Assembly (NCBI GenBank): GCA_016208255.1
Contig: JACQYK010000121.1
Span: 1-38,943, forward strand
Source: Deltaproteobacteria bacterium
GTDB taxonomy: Bacteria > Desulfobacterota > RBG-13-43-22
DNA length: 38,943 nucleotides
Direction of reading: 5' to 3'
Part shown: positions 1 through 8,387 of the stretch, one piece after another
How the letters are laid out: every line of letters starts with the position of its first letter
How positions within the stretch are numbered: the stretch's first letter is position 1
Translations under genes and position numbers: made by a program
The notes under the pieces: model-generated
What the model saw: only the letters and a program-made list of their open reading frames with translations
Databases searched by the model: none
Told to the model about the DNA's origin: nothing

Positions 1-313
1 AATGGAAGCCTCTTGGGGAACTCGGCATCCGGCATCCGGATGGATGCCTCTTCAAAAGCTCGACAAAGTCGAGCGGGCCGAGCGGATCGAGCGGCCCAAA
101 CTTTAAGCAAAGACTCCCTTTGGGAGTCGGCCGGCATCCAGGACTTTGAGGCTTATTGAAAAACCTGGATTCCCGCTTTCGCGGGAATGACGGCCTAACT
201 TCCCGGTCTCACAAAATTTTCATGTCCCGGCTTCTTTTAAGAAGCCTCCTTTTTAGGTCGGGGGACCCGACCGTATCGTGGTGCCCCCTGGGGCATGATG
301 GTTTCATCTAGCT
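1..313. repeat. Gene-free stretch of dispersed palindromic repeats
   Basis: No coding region is seen. The stretch holds at least three repeat modules that recur elsewhere. Bases 41-130 contain a GCTCGAC-AAA-GTCGAGC hairpin followed by GACTCCC-TTT-GGGAGTC; similar modules lie near 22513-22562 and, inverted, near 18537-18612. Bases 164-222 contain an imperfect palindrome (TTCCCGC-TTTC-GCGGGAA) plus a tail, repeated inverted near 9750-9808. Bases 222-304 match 3244-3334. Confidence 0.7.
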
Positions 314-1528
314 TCAAATTTCAAGACCGATCTTAAGCCCGTCACTGATGGATTCAAATAACCCTCCCACCTGGCGGCATTGTCCCACGGCGTGGGCTTT
401 GTTTTTTAGACTGCCTAAGTCCCGCAGCAAGGCATCATTCGAGATACTGCCCAGGGAGAGGACAATGGTGTCTACATTTTCGATTTGGCCTTTATCCGAC
501 CCTTTGGCAATAATGACGGTTTTGCCCTTGACGGCCTCGATTCGGGCTCTGGTGGTTAGGATGACTTTTTTTTGATTTAACCGATAAAACAAATGGAAGC
601 CGGTGATTTTTTCAAGATCCTGGCCGGCTTTATACTGGGGAATGAGGACTTCGACGGTTTTCCCCTGATCGGCCAAAAACTCCGCCGTACTCAGTCCCTC
701 CATGCCGCCGTCCGCGGCGACGACAACCACCCTGTTCCCGGTCTTGGCCATTCCCAGCAAGACGTCCCGGCCTTGAACGACCTGCCCGCTTCCAGCCCCG
801 GGAATAGACATCCCCTTGGGAAGTCCCCCGGAGGCCACTATGATTTCATCCGGCGATTCACGTCCGATCGTTTCCCTGGTAACGGCCGTTCCCAAATGTA
901 CCTGAACCCCGAGTCTTTTTAATTGACTTTGATAATAATGGATGGGCTTATTCATCTCCACCCGGTTTATGGTTTTGGCAGCGATCACCAACTGGCCGCC
1001 AAGATAGGCTTGCCTTTCATACAAAGTAACCGAATGCCCCCGTTCGGCGGCCACGCGGGCCGCTTCCATCCCCGCCGCTCCACCGCCGATGACCAGGATG
1101 CGTTTCTTTTTTCCGGCAGGGGTCATCCTGAATTTTTCTTCATGGCCGACCGAAGGGTTTAAGCCGCAGGTAATGCCTTCCGGGTGGGCGGTGCGGGACC
1201 AACAGGTCATCAAGCCGATGCAGGGACGTATCTCACCCAGACGACCTTCCTTGGTCTTTTGGGCCAGTTCCGGGTCGGCCATATTGGCCCGGGTCATCCC
1301 AACCATATCGGCGCGCTTACGGATCAAAATCTCCTCGGCCATAATCGGATCCACGATCCGGCCAATACAAAAGACCGGGACCTTGACCACTTCTTTGATG
1401 CCTTCCGCCAGATAGACATAGGCCCCGTGGGGTGTTCCCATGGGGGCGATCACATTACCTCCTCCCAGGCTGACACTTACGTAATCCAGCTTTCCTGAAG
1501 CGACCAGTTGAGGGGTAATCCGTTTCAT
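314..1528 (-). CDS. C-terminal part of frameshifted OYE-family NADH:flavin oxidoreductase (2,4-dienoyl-CoA reductase-like)
   Basis: This 404-residue frame holds the end of the FMN TIM barrel (MKRITPQL onward, with the ADPELAQK segment), an Fe-S cysteine region and a C-terminal FAD/NAD(P)-binding domain with the GGGAAGMEAARVAAERGH dinucleotide fold near residues 147-165. It continues directly from the N-terminal half at 1525-2391; the two overlap by ATGA. Together they make about 690 residues, the usual size of the 2,4-dienoyl-CoA reductase/trimethylamine dehydrogenase type, which passes electrons from NAD(P)H via FAD and a 4Fe-4S cluster to FMN. The cysteine region reads C-I-G-L-M-T-C then C eleven residues later, so the second of the four usual ligands (CxxCxxC...C) is Leu. 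The substrate is unknown. The two frames may be joined by an indel, by -1 frameshifting, or translated separately by coupling. Confidence 0.8.
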   Translation of the reverse strand: MKRITPQLVASGKLDYVSVSLGGGNVIAPMGTPHGAYVYLAEGIKEVVKVPVFCIGRIVDPIMAEEILIRKRADMVGMTRANMADPELAQKTKEGRLGEIRPCIGLMTCWSRTAHPEGITCGLNPSVGHEEKFRMTPAGKKKRILVIGGGAAGMEAARVAAERGHSVTLYERQAYLGGQLVIAAKTINRVEMNKPIHYYQSQLKRLGVQVHLGTAVTRETIGRESPDEIIVASGGLPKGMSIPGAGSGQVVQGRDVLLGMAKTGNRVVVVAADGGMEGLSTAEFLADQGKTVEVLIPQYKAGQDLEKITGFHLFYRLNQKKVILTTRARIEAVKGKTVIIAKGSDKGQIENVDTIVLSLGSISNDALLRDLGSLKNKAHAVGQCRQVGGLFESISDGLKIGLEI

Positions 1529-2391
1529 GTCCGAAAGGGTAAGCCCCCCGGGGTCAGTTCATCCCCGGTAATACGGATACCGACGGTAAAGTCGTCTCCC
1601 ACTTCCTGGCGGACGGCTTTAATGACCTCCAGGGGAAAACGGATCCGGTTTTCTTCGGAGCCTCCATATTCATCGGTCCGGATATTGTGGAGGGGGGACA
1701 TAAACTGGAGAGGCAGATAGCCATGGGCACAATGGATTTCAACCCCGTCGTGGCCGGCCTTTCGCATCCTGGCGGCGCTTTCCGCATAGCTGCGAACCAG
1801 GTCTCGGATCTCTCCGACCGTTAAAGCCCGCGGTCTTCCGCCATAAGATGAACTTGGAATAGCGGAGGAAGAGACCACTTCCTTAACGCTGTAGACCAGG
1901 GTGGATTTCCCCGGATGCCAGATCTGGGCAATAATATTGGCACCGGCCTGGTGGATTTCCTCAACCACGGGCTTGAAGGCCTCCACCACATTGTCTCGGT
2001 AACAGAGGATCATGGAGGATCCTATTCCGGCCGTAGGATGGACGGGCTGGACCTCAGTGATGATCAGGCCGATCCCGCCTCTGGCCTTGGAACCCCAATA
2101 ATCTTTATGACGCCGGGACGGCAAACCCCGTTCACCGAATCCGGTGAAATGGGCCGTGCTCAGGATTCGGTTTCTGACGGTAAAGGTCCCGATTCGAAGC
2201 GGGGCAAAAAGATTTTGGAAAGGGGGCCCCTGGCGGTCGGAGGCCATAGTCCCTGGTTCTTGTTTCTGAGCCCCTTGGCTGCTGCCGAAGGGAAGACCCA
2301 GGGTCACACCGGTGACGGCAAATCCGGCCAGCTTTAAGGCCTCCCGGCGATTCATCAACCGTTCGCGTTTCGGTTTTTTCCCTTCAGTCAT
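1525..2391 (-). CDS. N-terminal part of the same OYE-family reductase, with Tat signal
   Basis: This 288-residue frame starts at an ATG preceded by AGGAGG at good spacing. Residues 13-40 form a twin-arginine signal (NRREALKLAGF followed by a hydrophobic stretch and GSSQGA), so export of a cofactor-loaded flavoprotein is predicted. The rest is the N-terminal OYE barrel: a PLRIGTFTVRNRIL entry, then IHCAHGYLPLQFMSPLHN and TDEYGG. The frame ends at GDELTPGG followed by five out-of-frame residues and TGA. Inserting one G in the run of six G's at 1544-1549 (minus strand) restores LTLSDMKR and joins it to the downstream frame. Tat export of an OYE/dienoyl reductase type enzyme is unusual, as most are cytoplasmic. 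Confidence 0.8.
   Translation of the reverse strand: MTEGKKPKRERLMNRREALKLAGFAVTGVTLGLPFGSSQGAQKQEPGTMASDRQGPPFQNLFAPLRIGTFTVRNRILSTAHFTGFGERGLPSRRHKDYWGSKARGGIGLIITEVQPVHPTAGIGSSMILCYRDNVVEAFKPVVEEIHQAGANIIAQIWHPGKSTLVYSVKEVVSSSAIPSSSYGGRPRALTVGEIRDLVRSYAESAARMRKAGHDGVEIHCAHGYLPLQFMSPLHNIRTDEYGGSEENRIRFPLEVIKAVRQEVGDDFTVGIRITGDELTPGGLPFRT
1543..1549 (-). other. G-run at frame junction; fits a -1 slippery heptamer
   Basis: On the minus strand the junction reads CCG GGG GGC TTA in the upstream frame. G GGG GGC fits the X XXY YYZ pattern of -1 slippery sites; slipping back one base yields GGG GGG CTT ACC, which continues exactly into the conserved downstream protein. A one-base deletion in the homopolymer, real or from assembly, explains the data equally well. 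Confidence 0.4.
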
Positions 2392-2536
2392 TCAAACCTC
2401 CTGCTGGAGACCTTTGAAAAATGTTCAATTTTGGCCAAGGTCAAGGAAGACGAAAATTTCAACCGCTTGAATTCACTTCAAGTGGCGGGAGAGGGGAAGC
2501 CCTTTCCCGCCTCGTGAAAAGTCGTTTTTTGACTTT

Positions 2537-2854
2537 TTACGAGGTAATCATGGTTAACAGCATCTTAAATCGTTCGACCGCCTTTAAAGCATGAGGTTGG
2601 TTGGCCGGCATGATGATCATTTCCCCTTGTTTCAGAAGAAAAGGATTCCCGGAAATTTTAACTTCCACCCTCCCTTCCAGAACCTGCACCAAGGCATCGA
2701 AGGGAGCCGTGTGTTCGCTCAATCCCTGTCCCTGGTCAAAAGAAAATAAAGTGACGGTCCCCGTCTTTTTGTCGATAATAGTTTTACTGACCACGGCATC
2801 CTTCTGATAATCCACCATATCCACTAAAGGGTTGGGTTCGGGGCTATTATTCAT
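2537..2854 (-). CDS. Small single-domain cupin protein
   Basis: A 105-residue protein of the cupin_2 type. The two half-motifs are visible: EHTAPFDALVQVLEGRVEV around residues 46-64 and the second near PANQPHAL around residues 82-89. The start is ATG with GGGAG six bases upstream. Such stand-alone cupins bind a metal or small ligand and act as sensors, isomerases or dioxygenase-like enzymes; nothing here fixes the role. It lies about 145 bp upstream of the Tat-OYE gene on the same strand, so the two could share a transcript, with the cupin first. Confidence 0.8.
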   Translation of the reverse strand: MNNSPEPNPLVDMVDYQKDAVVSKTIIDKKTGTVTLFSFDQGQGLSEHTAPFDALVQVLEGRVEVKISGNPFLLKQGEMIIMPANQPHALKAVERFKMLLTMITS

Positions 2855-3520
2855 TTTTACTCCCTTTTAACAATAGATTAGGTTACCGGTACTTATAATT
2901 TTATTGGTATCAGGATTTCACAAAATAATCAACAGAAAGAAGAAAATAAAGAATTCAGGGAAAAGGTCCAAGGGTTCAAGGATTCAAATTCAGGCGATCG
3001 GCTTTGCCGACCTAAAAGGGGGCCTCCCTAGGGAAGAGGGAACGCTCGATTTTATCGAGTAATAACAAAGGTTCCCTATTAAGGAACCGCCTGGATTATT
3101 TCCACCCCTTTCAACGGCGCCGCCCCCTTAAAAATCGGCTACTTATAAACGTATTGACAGAATGATTTAAGATAAGATATGATCCCCCAAATTATTCGGA
3201 ATATTTAATATGAAAATAGACTCAAAGTCCAACGAGTCTGTTTTCATGTCCCGACTTCCTTTGGAAGTCTCCTGTTTAGGTCGACGAAGTCGACCGGATC
3301 GTGGTGCCACGCCCCTGGCGGGGCATGGCGGTTTAGTTCGAAAATAGGATCTGAGCCTACGAGACTATTTTCAGGTGAGGTGGTGTCACGCCCCAAAAGG
3401 CGGGGCATGACGGTTTAATAGTAAAATAGGGTTCAATGTCCAGAGTGCCTATTTTCGTGTTCCGTGGTGTCATGCCCCAAAAGGCGGGGCATGACGTTTT
3501 AATTCATTGATAGGTGTCTC
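2855..3520. repeat. Gene-free repeat array (modular hairpins)
   Basis: About 3195-3502 is a tandem set of three units. Each has an AAAATAG...CTATTTT-type hairpin (near 3210-3244, 3338-3370 and 3420-3456) followed by a GTGGTG(C/T)CA...GGGGCATG(A/G)CGGTTT module (near 3302-3334, 3378-3416 and 3463-3502). The first unit also carries GACTTCC-TTT-GGAAGTC and GTCGAC-GAA-GTCGAC hairpins. Bases 2995-3090 hold related hairpins (CGGCTTTGCCG, GGTTCC...GGAACC). No coding potential is seen. A -10-like TATGAT near 3178 could be part of a promoter, without strong support. Confidence 0.65.
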
Positions 3521-3802
3521 ATGGAAAAATTTGAAGAAAAAATTATTGATCTGGTGGACATCGTTTCCGAACCTGATCCGAACCGGCCGGGGGAATCTAT
3601 TCCAGCTTCGGATGCGCCCCCTTTGAGAACGTCACCGACAGGAATTGAAACTTCGGACCTGGAATCTTTGGTCCGAAAAGAAGTGGAACGGCTTATAAAA
3701 TCGACTATTGATGAAAACATCCAAAAGATGATTCGGGAAATACTGGTTCAGGAAGTGCAAAAAGCCATTGCCCGGGAGATGGAAAGTCTGAAACGAACCT
3801 AA
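3521..3802 (+). CDS. Small acidic/helical protein of unknown function
   Basis: A 93-residue protein. The N-terminus (EEKIIDLVDIVSEPDP) is acidic. The middle is Pro/Ser rich and probably disordered. The last 45 residues (SLVRKEVERLIKSTIDENI and on to the end) look like one or two amphipathic helices. This layout, acidic peptide, linker and C-terminal helices, recalls pole-organising or scaffold proteins such as PopZ, but I see no sequence match that would prove it. The gene is followed by a rho-independent terminator and lies upstream of valS on the same strand. Confidence 0.6.
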   Translation: MEKFEEKIIDLVDIVSEPDPNRPGESIPASDAPPLRTSPTGIETSDLESLVRKEVERLIKSTIDENIQKMIREILVQEVQKAIAREMESLKRT

Positions 3803-3834
3803 AATTCGATAGGATAGGATAAGAAAGAAATGAG

Positions 3835-3866
3835 GGGGGTTAAGCCATTTAATCCCCTTTTCTTTT
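3835..3866 (+). terminator. Rho-independent terminator
   Basis: GGGGGTTAA-GCCAT-TTAATCCCC forms a 9-bp stem (one G-T pair) followed by TTTTCTTTT, 33 bp after the stop of the small helical protein. It separates that gene from valS. Confidence 0.75.
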
Positions 3867-3973
3867 ATAGAGAAAACCTTGATACTGTTTGAAGCGGGCG
3901 AAAAGGAACAATAAGTCTAATCTTGAAGAACGCCGAACGGTATTTACCTAATTTTTATTATGGGAGCAGTTTA

Positions 3974-6634
3974 ATGGAGATCCCTCAGTTAGATAAAGGA
4001 TATGAACCGGCCCAGGTGGAAGGGGATTTATATCGGTTCTGGATCGATCAAAAAATTTTTGAGGCCGATCCGGAAGCGGAAGGGCCTCCTTTTTCCATGG
4101 TCATCCCCCCGCCCAATGTCACCGGGACGCTTCACATGGGCCATGCCCTGAACACCACCCTCCAGGATATCCTCTGGCGCTATCATAAAATGAAGGGCTA
4201 TAACGCCCTTTGGGTCCCTGGAACGGACCACGCCGGTATCGCTACCCAGAATGTTGTTGAACGCATGTTGGCCCAGGAAGGCCTGGATCGCCACCGGCTG
4301 GGCCGGGAAAAATTTGTGGAAAAGGTCTGGGAATGGCGGGAAAAATTCGGGGGAATCATTATCAATCAATTGAAACGTCTGGGGGCGGCTTGTGACTGGA
4401 GCCGGGAACGGTTTACTTTTGACGAAGGGCTGTCCGCTGCGGTCAAAGAGGTTTTTGTCCGGCTCTACCATGAAGGTCTCATTTACCGGGGGGATTATAT
4501 TATCAACTGGTGTCCCCGTTGCCTGACCGCGCTTTCCGATCTGGAGGTGGAGCATGAGGCCCACGAGGGGAACCTTTATTATATTCGATATCCTCTGGTT
4601 AACAGCCGGAGGGCGATCATCGTCGCCACCACGCGGCCGGAGACCATGCTGGGGGATACGGGTGTGGCGGTTAATCCGGAGGACGAGCGCTATCTGGGCC
4701 TGGCCGGTCAGGAGGTTCACCTGCCGCTGACCCAAAGAAGAATTCCTGTTATCGCCGATCTCTATGTAGATAAAAGTTTTGGAACCGGGGCCTTAAAGAT
4801 CACTCCGGCGCATGATGTCAACGACTTTGAAATCGGCCGTCGACATGGATTAGCGGTCCTTAAGGTCATGGATACGGAAGCCCGCATGAATGAATCGGCC
4901 GGCGTTTATCAGGGATTGGATCGTAAAGCCTGCCGGCAGAAGGTACTCGAAGATTTGAATGCCCTGGGGCTGTTGGAAAAGACAGAAAAATACACCCACA
5001 ATATCGGTCATTGTTATCGCTGCAAAACCATGATCGAACCATATCTTTCCAAGCAGTGGTTCGTTAAGGTTGCTCCCCTGGCTGAAAAAGCCTTGAAAGC
5101 GGTTGAAAACGGGAAAACCCGGATTTTTCCCAAGACCTGGGAAAAAACTTATTTCGACTGGATGACCAATATCAAAGACTGGTGCATTTCCCGTCAGATC
5201 TGGTGGGGGCACCAGATCCCGGCCTGGTACTGTGAGAAATGCGGGGAGGTCCTGGTTTCCCTCGCGGCCCCGTCATCTTGCCCGACCTGCAGTTCCTCTG
5301 AGATACGTCAGGACACCGATGTCCTGGATACCTGGTTCAGTTCAGCACTCTGGCCTTTTTCGACCCTGGGCTGGCCCCGGGAGACCCGGGAGCTTCAGGT
5401 TTATTACCCCACGTCGGTCTTGGTCACCGCCTTTGACATCCTTTTTTTCTGGGTGGCCCGAATGATGATGATGGGTCTCCATTTTATGGACCTGGTCCCT
5501 TTTCATCAGGTCTATATCCATGCCCTGGTCCGGGATGCCGAGGGACAGAAGATGAGCAAATCCAAAGGGAATGTCATTGATCCTTTACTGATTATGGACC
5601 GCTATGGCACGGATGCTTTTCGTTTTACCCTGGCGGCCCTGGCAGCCCAGGGAAGGGATATCAAGCTTTCCGAAGAACGGATCGAAGGCTATCGCCATTT
5701 TGTGAATAAACTCTGGAATGCCGCCCGCTTCAGTCTTTCTCATTTTGAAAACCTGCGGGTCTCCGTTCAACCCTGGGAAGCCCCCCAGGATACGATTAAT
5801 TGCTGGATCATCAGCCGGATGAGACGGGTCATTCAAACCGTGGAACAGGGTATTAAGGAATATCGTTTTAATGAATCGGCTCATGAATTGTATCAATTTA
5901 TCTGGCATGAATTCTGTGATTGGTATCTGGAGTTCATTAAACCCATACTGTATCAGGATGAAGAAAACCAGGACCAACAAATCACCAGGATGACCCTCTA
6001 TCGGTTACTGTTGGCCATTTTGAAATTAAGTCATCCCTTTATGCCCTTTATCAGCGAAAAGATCTATCAATCTCTTCCGGAAAGGAAACTCAGTATTCTC
6101 AAAGAACCCTTTCCGGTGCCTGAAGATTTTCCGTCGGACGACCAGGCTGAAAAGGAGATAGAAATCCTCAAGGGCCTGATTTCCGAGATCAGAAACATTC
6201 GAGGAGAAATGAACATTCCTCCTTCAAGAAATGTCGAGATCTGTTTGCGGGTTTCCGAACCGGTCAAGAGGGCCTTGATTGAAGCCCATCATTCCATTTT
6301 TTTGATTTTGGCCAAGGGGTCGGGAATCACTTTCTTAAATCAGGAAAAGAACCCGCCTTCCTCGGTCTCCGGGGTCTTTGAGGGGATGGAGATTTTTATT
6401 CCCTTGAAGGGAGTCATTCAATTTGATGAAGAGGAAAAACGTCTGGAAAAAGAGCTGGCCAAACTGAGAAAAGAATGGACCCAGATCGATAAGAAATTGA
6501 CCAACGAAGATTTTTTACATAAAGCCCCTCCGGATGTGGTGGAAAAAGAAAAGGAAAAGATCCGCTCGTTGGGGAAAAAGACGGAAAAACTGGAGAATCA
6601 TCTGGAGAGGATTAAGGAGTTGATGGCTCATTAA
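3974..6634 (+). CDS. valS: Valyl-tRNA synthetase
   Basis: Class I aminoacyl-tRNA synthetase that charges tRNA-Val. Seen in order: PPPNVTGTLHMGHA (HIGH motif, about residue 54), the CP1 editing domain with TTRPETMLGDTGVAV and GTGALKITPAHDVNDFE, WCISRQIWWGHQIPAWYC with zinc-type cysteines (CEKCG ... CPTC), the KMSKSKGNV signature near residue 525, an anticodon-binding helical domain and a C-terminal coiled coil rich in Lys/Glu. From this ATG the protein is 886 residues, normal for ValS. An in-frame TTG at 3923 would add 17 residues, but the ATG at 3974 has GGGAG at good spacing and the product begins with the familiar LDKGYEP segment, so I prefer it. Confidence 0.97.
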   Translation: MEIPQLDKGYEPAQVEGDLYRFWIDQKIFEADPEAEGPPFSMVIPPPNVTGTLHMGHALNTTLQDILWRYHKMKGYNALWVPGTDHAGIATQNVVERMLAQEGLDRHRLGREKFVEKVWEWREKFGGIIINQLKRLGAACDWSRERFTFDEGLSAAVKEVFVRLYHEGLIYRGDYIINWCPRCLTALSDLEVEHEAHEGNLYYIRYPLVNSRRAIIVATTRPETMLGDTGVAVNPEDERYLGLAGQEVHLPLTQRRIPVIADLYVDKSFGTGALKITPAHDVNDFEIGRRHGLAVLKVMDTEARMNESAGVYQGLDRKACRQKVLEDLNALGLLEKTEKYTHNIGHCYRCKTMIEPYLSKQWFVKVAPLAEKALKAVENGKTRIFPKTWEKTYFDWMTNIKDWCISRQIWWGHQIPAWYCEKCGEVLVSLAAPSSCPTCSSSEIRQDTDVLDTWFSSALWPFSTLGWPRETRELQVYYPTSVLVTAFDILFFWVARMMMMGLHFMDLVPFHQVYIHALVRDAEGQKMSKSKGNVIDPLLIMDRYGTDAFRFTLAALAAQGRDIKLSEERIEGYRHFVNKLWNAARFSLSHFENLRVSVQPWEAPQDTINCWIISRMRRVIQTVEQGIKEYRFNESAHELYQFIWHEFCDWYLEFIKPILYQDEENQDQQITRMTLYRLLLAILKLSHPFMPFISEKIYQSLPERKLSILKEPFPVPEDFPSDDQAEKEIEILKGLISEIRNIRGEMNIPPSRNVEICLRVSEPVKRALIEAHHSIFLILAKGSGITFLNQEKNPPSSVSGVFEGMEIFIPLKGVIQFDEEEKRLEKELAKLRKEWTQIDKKLTNEDFLHKAPPDVVEKEKEKIRSLGKKTEKLENHLERIKELMAH

Positions 6635-6760
6635 AAGGTTGCTGAAAAAGGCCCATCTACTTTGTTGCCCTTATCTTTCATCATTGCGGCGTACTACTAT
6701 ATACGCCTCATTCTTCAAGATTTCGGGCGCCTCGTATCTGGACCTTTTTGAGCAACCTTT
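6634..6760. repeat. MITE-like element with ~18-bp terminal inverted repeats
   Basis: The arm AAAGGTTGCTGAAAAAGG at 6634-6651 is matched, with one difference, by the reverse complement at 6743-6760. The interior carries GCGGCGTA...TACGCC. The left arm overlaps the last base of the valS stop codon. No protein is encoded; the length of about 127 bp suits a miniature inverted-repeat element that could double as a terminator hairpin. Confidence 0.6.
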
Positions 6761-6782
6761 CAAAAATTGGGTTTTTCCATAT

Positions 6783-7206
6783 CTAATTAATACGATATTG
6801 TCTCAAGCCTTCTTCATATAGATCGCCACCGAAGGTATCATTGATGACTACCGCCGGAAAATTTTCCACGGTCAGGCGACGAATGGCCTCAGTGCCCAGT
6901 TCCTCATAGGCAATGACCTCCGCTGATTGGATGGCCCGGGAAATCAAGGCCCCGGCCCCGCCCGTGGCCCCCAGATAGACGGCCTTATATTGGATCATAG
7001 CCTCTTTTACCACAGGAGCCCGTTTACCTTTACCGATCATGCCTTTTGGGCAGTGTTTTCCCGGAATCCAGAAGCTCCATTAATCTCTTATGAGCTGCGT
7101 CTCTGGCCGTATAAAGGATCCCGTTTAATAAAACCTTATCACCTGTTTTAAGGGAAGAAACCATTTCATCCGTCAGGGGGGTGGTCAGGTTAATTATCTT
7201 GGGCAT
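6783..7206 (-). pseudogene. Fumarate hydratase class I, beta subunit, broken by internal deletion
   Basis: The frame opens at ATG 7206 (MPKIINLTTPLTDEMVSSL, then GDKVLLNGILYTARDAAHKR), a clear start of the beta-type Fe-S hydro-lyase subunit. It runs to KTLPKRHDR and stops near 7030. The rest of the domain (GMIGKGKRAPVVKEAM ... GGAGALISRAIQSAEV ... VINDTFGGDLYEEG) continues in another frame from 7040 to 6783. Relatives have about 50 residues between these halves (the LPFDL...GPTTSYRMD...LLE.GLKG stretch), so about 150 bp plus a frame change are missing. The downstream half alone is 85 residues. The alpha gene upstream is intact, so the enzyme is probably inactive unless a second beta copy exists or the assembly is wrong. 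Confidence 0.8.
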
Positions 7207-7327
7207 GGAACGATCCTCGTTAGTTGCTAAAATGTTTTCTGGGGATTCCGAAATTCAAACCAAGAGGTCCAAGGTCTAAGGTTCAAGGTTAAACCGTATA
7301 CCGTATACCTTTAACCATATACCGTCT
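7207..7327. repeat. Spacer with degenerate AAGGTTC-type repeats
   Basis: The spacer between the two fumarase subunit genes contains GGTCCAAGGTCTAAGGTTC and ACCGTATACCGTATACC-type short repeats, of the same flavour as the spacers near 10835-11050, 13886-13985 and 17365-17400. Confidence 0.5.
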
Positions 7328-8170
7328 TTATAAGGTTACTTCTTTATGCCTGCTGGCATGGCACTGGACATTGACCGCCAGCGGAAGACTGGCGATATGG
7401 CAGGGCAACAATCGGACATGGACCCCCAAAGAGGTTGTCCGTCCACCCAAACCCTGGGGGCCGATCCCGAGTTTATTGATCGATTCGAGGAGCTCGGTTT
7501 CAAGTTGCTCCAGTTCCGGATCGGGATTAGGGGTTCCCAAGGGACGAAGCAGGGACTTTTTGGCCTGCAAGGCAGCCTGTTCAAAGGTCCCTCCGATGCC
7601 CACGCCGATGATGGTCGGCGGACAAGGATTGGGACCGGCTTCCTTAACTGTTTCCACAATCTTTTCTTTAATACCGGCCAGGCCGGCAGAGGGGGGAAGC
7701 ATGAAAATGCGGCTCATGTTTTCACTCCCGCCACCTTTGGGGACCACCCCTATTTTAATCCGGTCTCCCGGAACCAGGTCGATATAGATTACCGCCGGGG
7801 TATTATCTCCGGTATTGGCCCGAGTGAAAGGGTGGCAGGAAGATTTGCGAAGATACCCTTCCCCGTATCCCTGACGGACTCCCAAATTAACCGCCTCTTT
7901 CAGGTCCCCTCCGGTCAGGTGAAGGTCCTGCCCGATTTCCAAAAAAATAACAGCCAGACCGGTATCCTGACAAATCGGGATATGTTCTTCCCGGGCGATC
8001 CCGGCATTTTCAATCAGTTGTTCCAATATCTCTTGGCCGACCGGTGAAACCTCATTTTCCAGGGCCTTTTGAAAGCAGGCCAGGACATCCTGGCCCAGAT
8101 TCTCATTAGCCTCAATGCACAGGTCTTTAACCGCCTGGGTTATTTTTTTTACGTTCAGTTTTCTGACCAT
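7328..8170 (-). CDS. Fumarate hydratase class I, alpha subunit (Fe-S hydro-lyase)
   Basis: A 280-residue alpha subunit of the two-subunit, oxygen-sensitive [4Fe-4S] fumarase/tartrate dehydratase family. It interconverts fumarate and malate, or a related hydroxy diacid, in the cytoplasm. The three expected cluster cysteines are visible in IPICQDTG (about residue 67), NPCPPTIIGVGIGGT (about 183) and LLPCHIA (about 257). The substrate-loop segment GGGSENMSR is also present. Length is normal. The gene is first of the pair; its beta partner lies 120 bp downstream and is broken. Family members also act on L-tartrate, and the sequence alone does not separate the two. Confidence 0.9.
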   Translation of the reverse strand: MVRKLNVKKITQAVKDLCIEANENLGQDVLACFQKALENEVSPVGQEILEQLIENAGIAREEHIPICQDTGLAVIFLEIGQDLHLTGGDLKEAVNLGVRQGYGEGYLRKSSCHPFTRANTGDNTPAVIYIDLVPGDRIKIGVVPKGGGSENMSRIFMLPPSAGLAGIKEKIVETVKEAGPNPCPPTIIGVGIGGTFEQAALQAKKSLLRPLGTPNPDPELEQLETELLESINKLGIGPQGLGGRTTSLGVHVRLLPCHIASLPLAVNVQCHASRHKEVTL

Positions 8171-8387
8171 CCGATCTCCTGCTTTTGTGGGTCTTGGAAA
8201 AAGATTTTTTTAGTGACCTGATATTAAATAGGGAGGAATGGGGAGTCAAGAAGAAAAATACCGATTAGGCCATGAATGGTTTTATTTTTTGGAAAGGCTC
8301 TCTTGTCATTCTTTTCTTCTGATGCTAAGGTTGTTTTTCTATCCAATGGCCCCTCCTTTTTAATGAAAGAGATTTTGCGGATTAAAA

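Noticed and set aside
3195..3502. Regular repeats that could suggest a CRISPR array
   Set aside because: Only three units, unequal in length, each internally palindromic and recurring singly elsewhere; no unique spacers and no cas gene.
4028..4735. Long antisense frame inside valS
   Set aside because: Antisense shadow of a strongly conserved gene, without a ribosome-binding site or recognisable domain.
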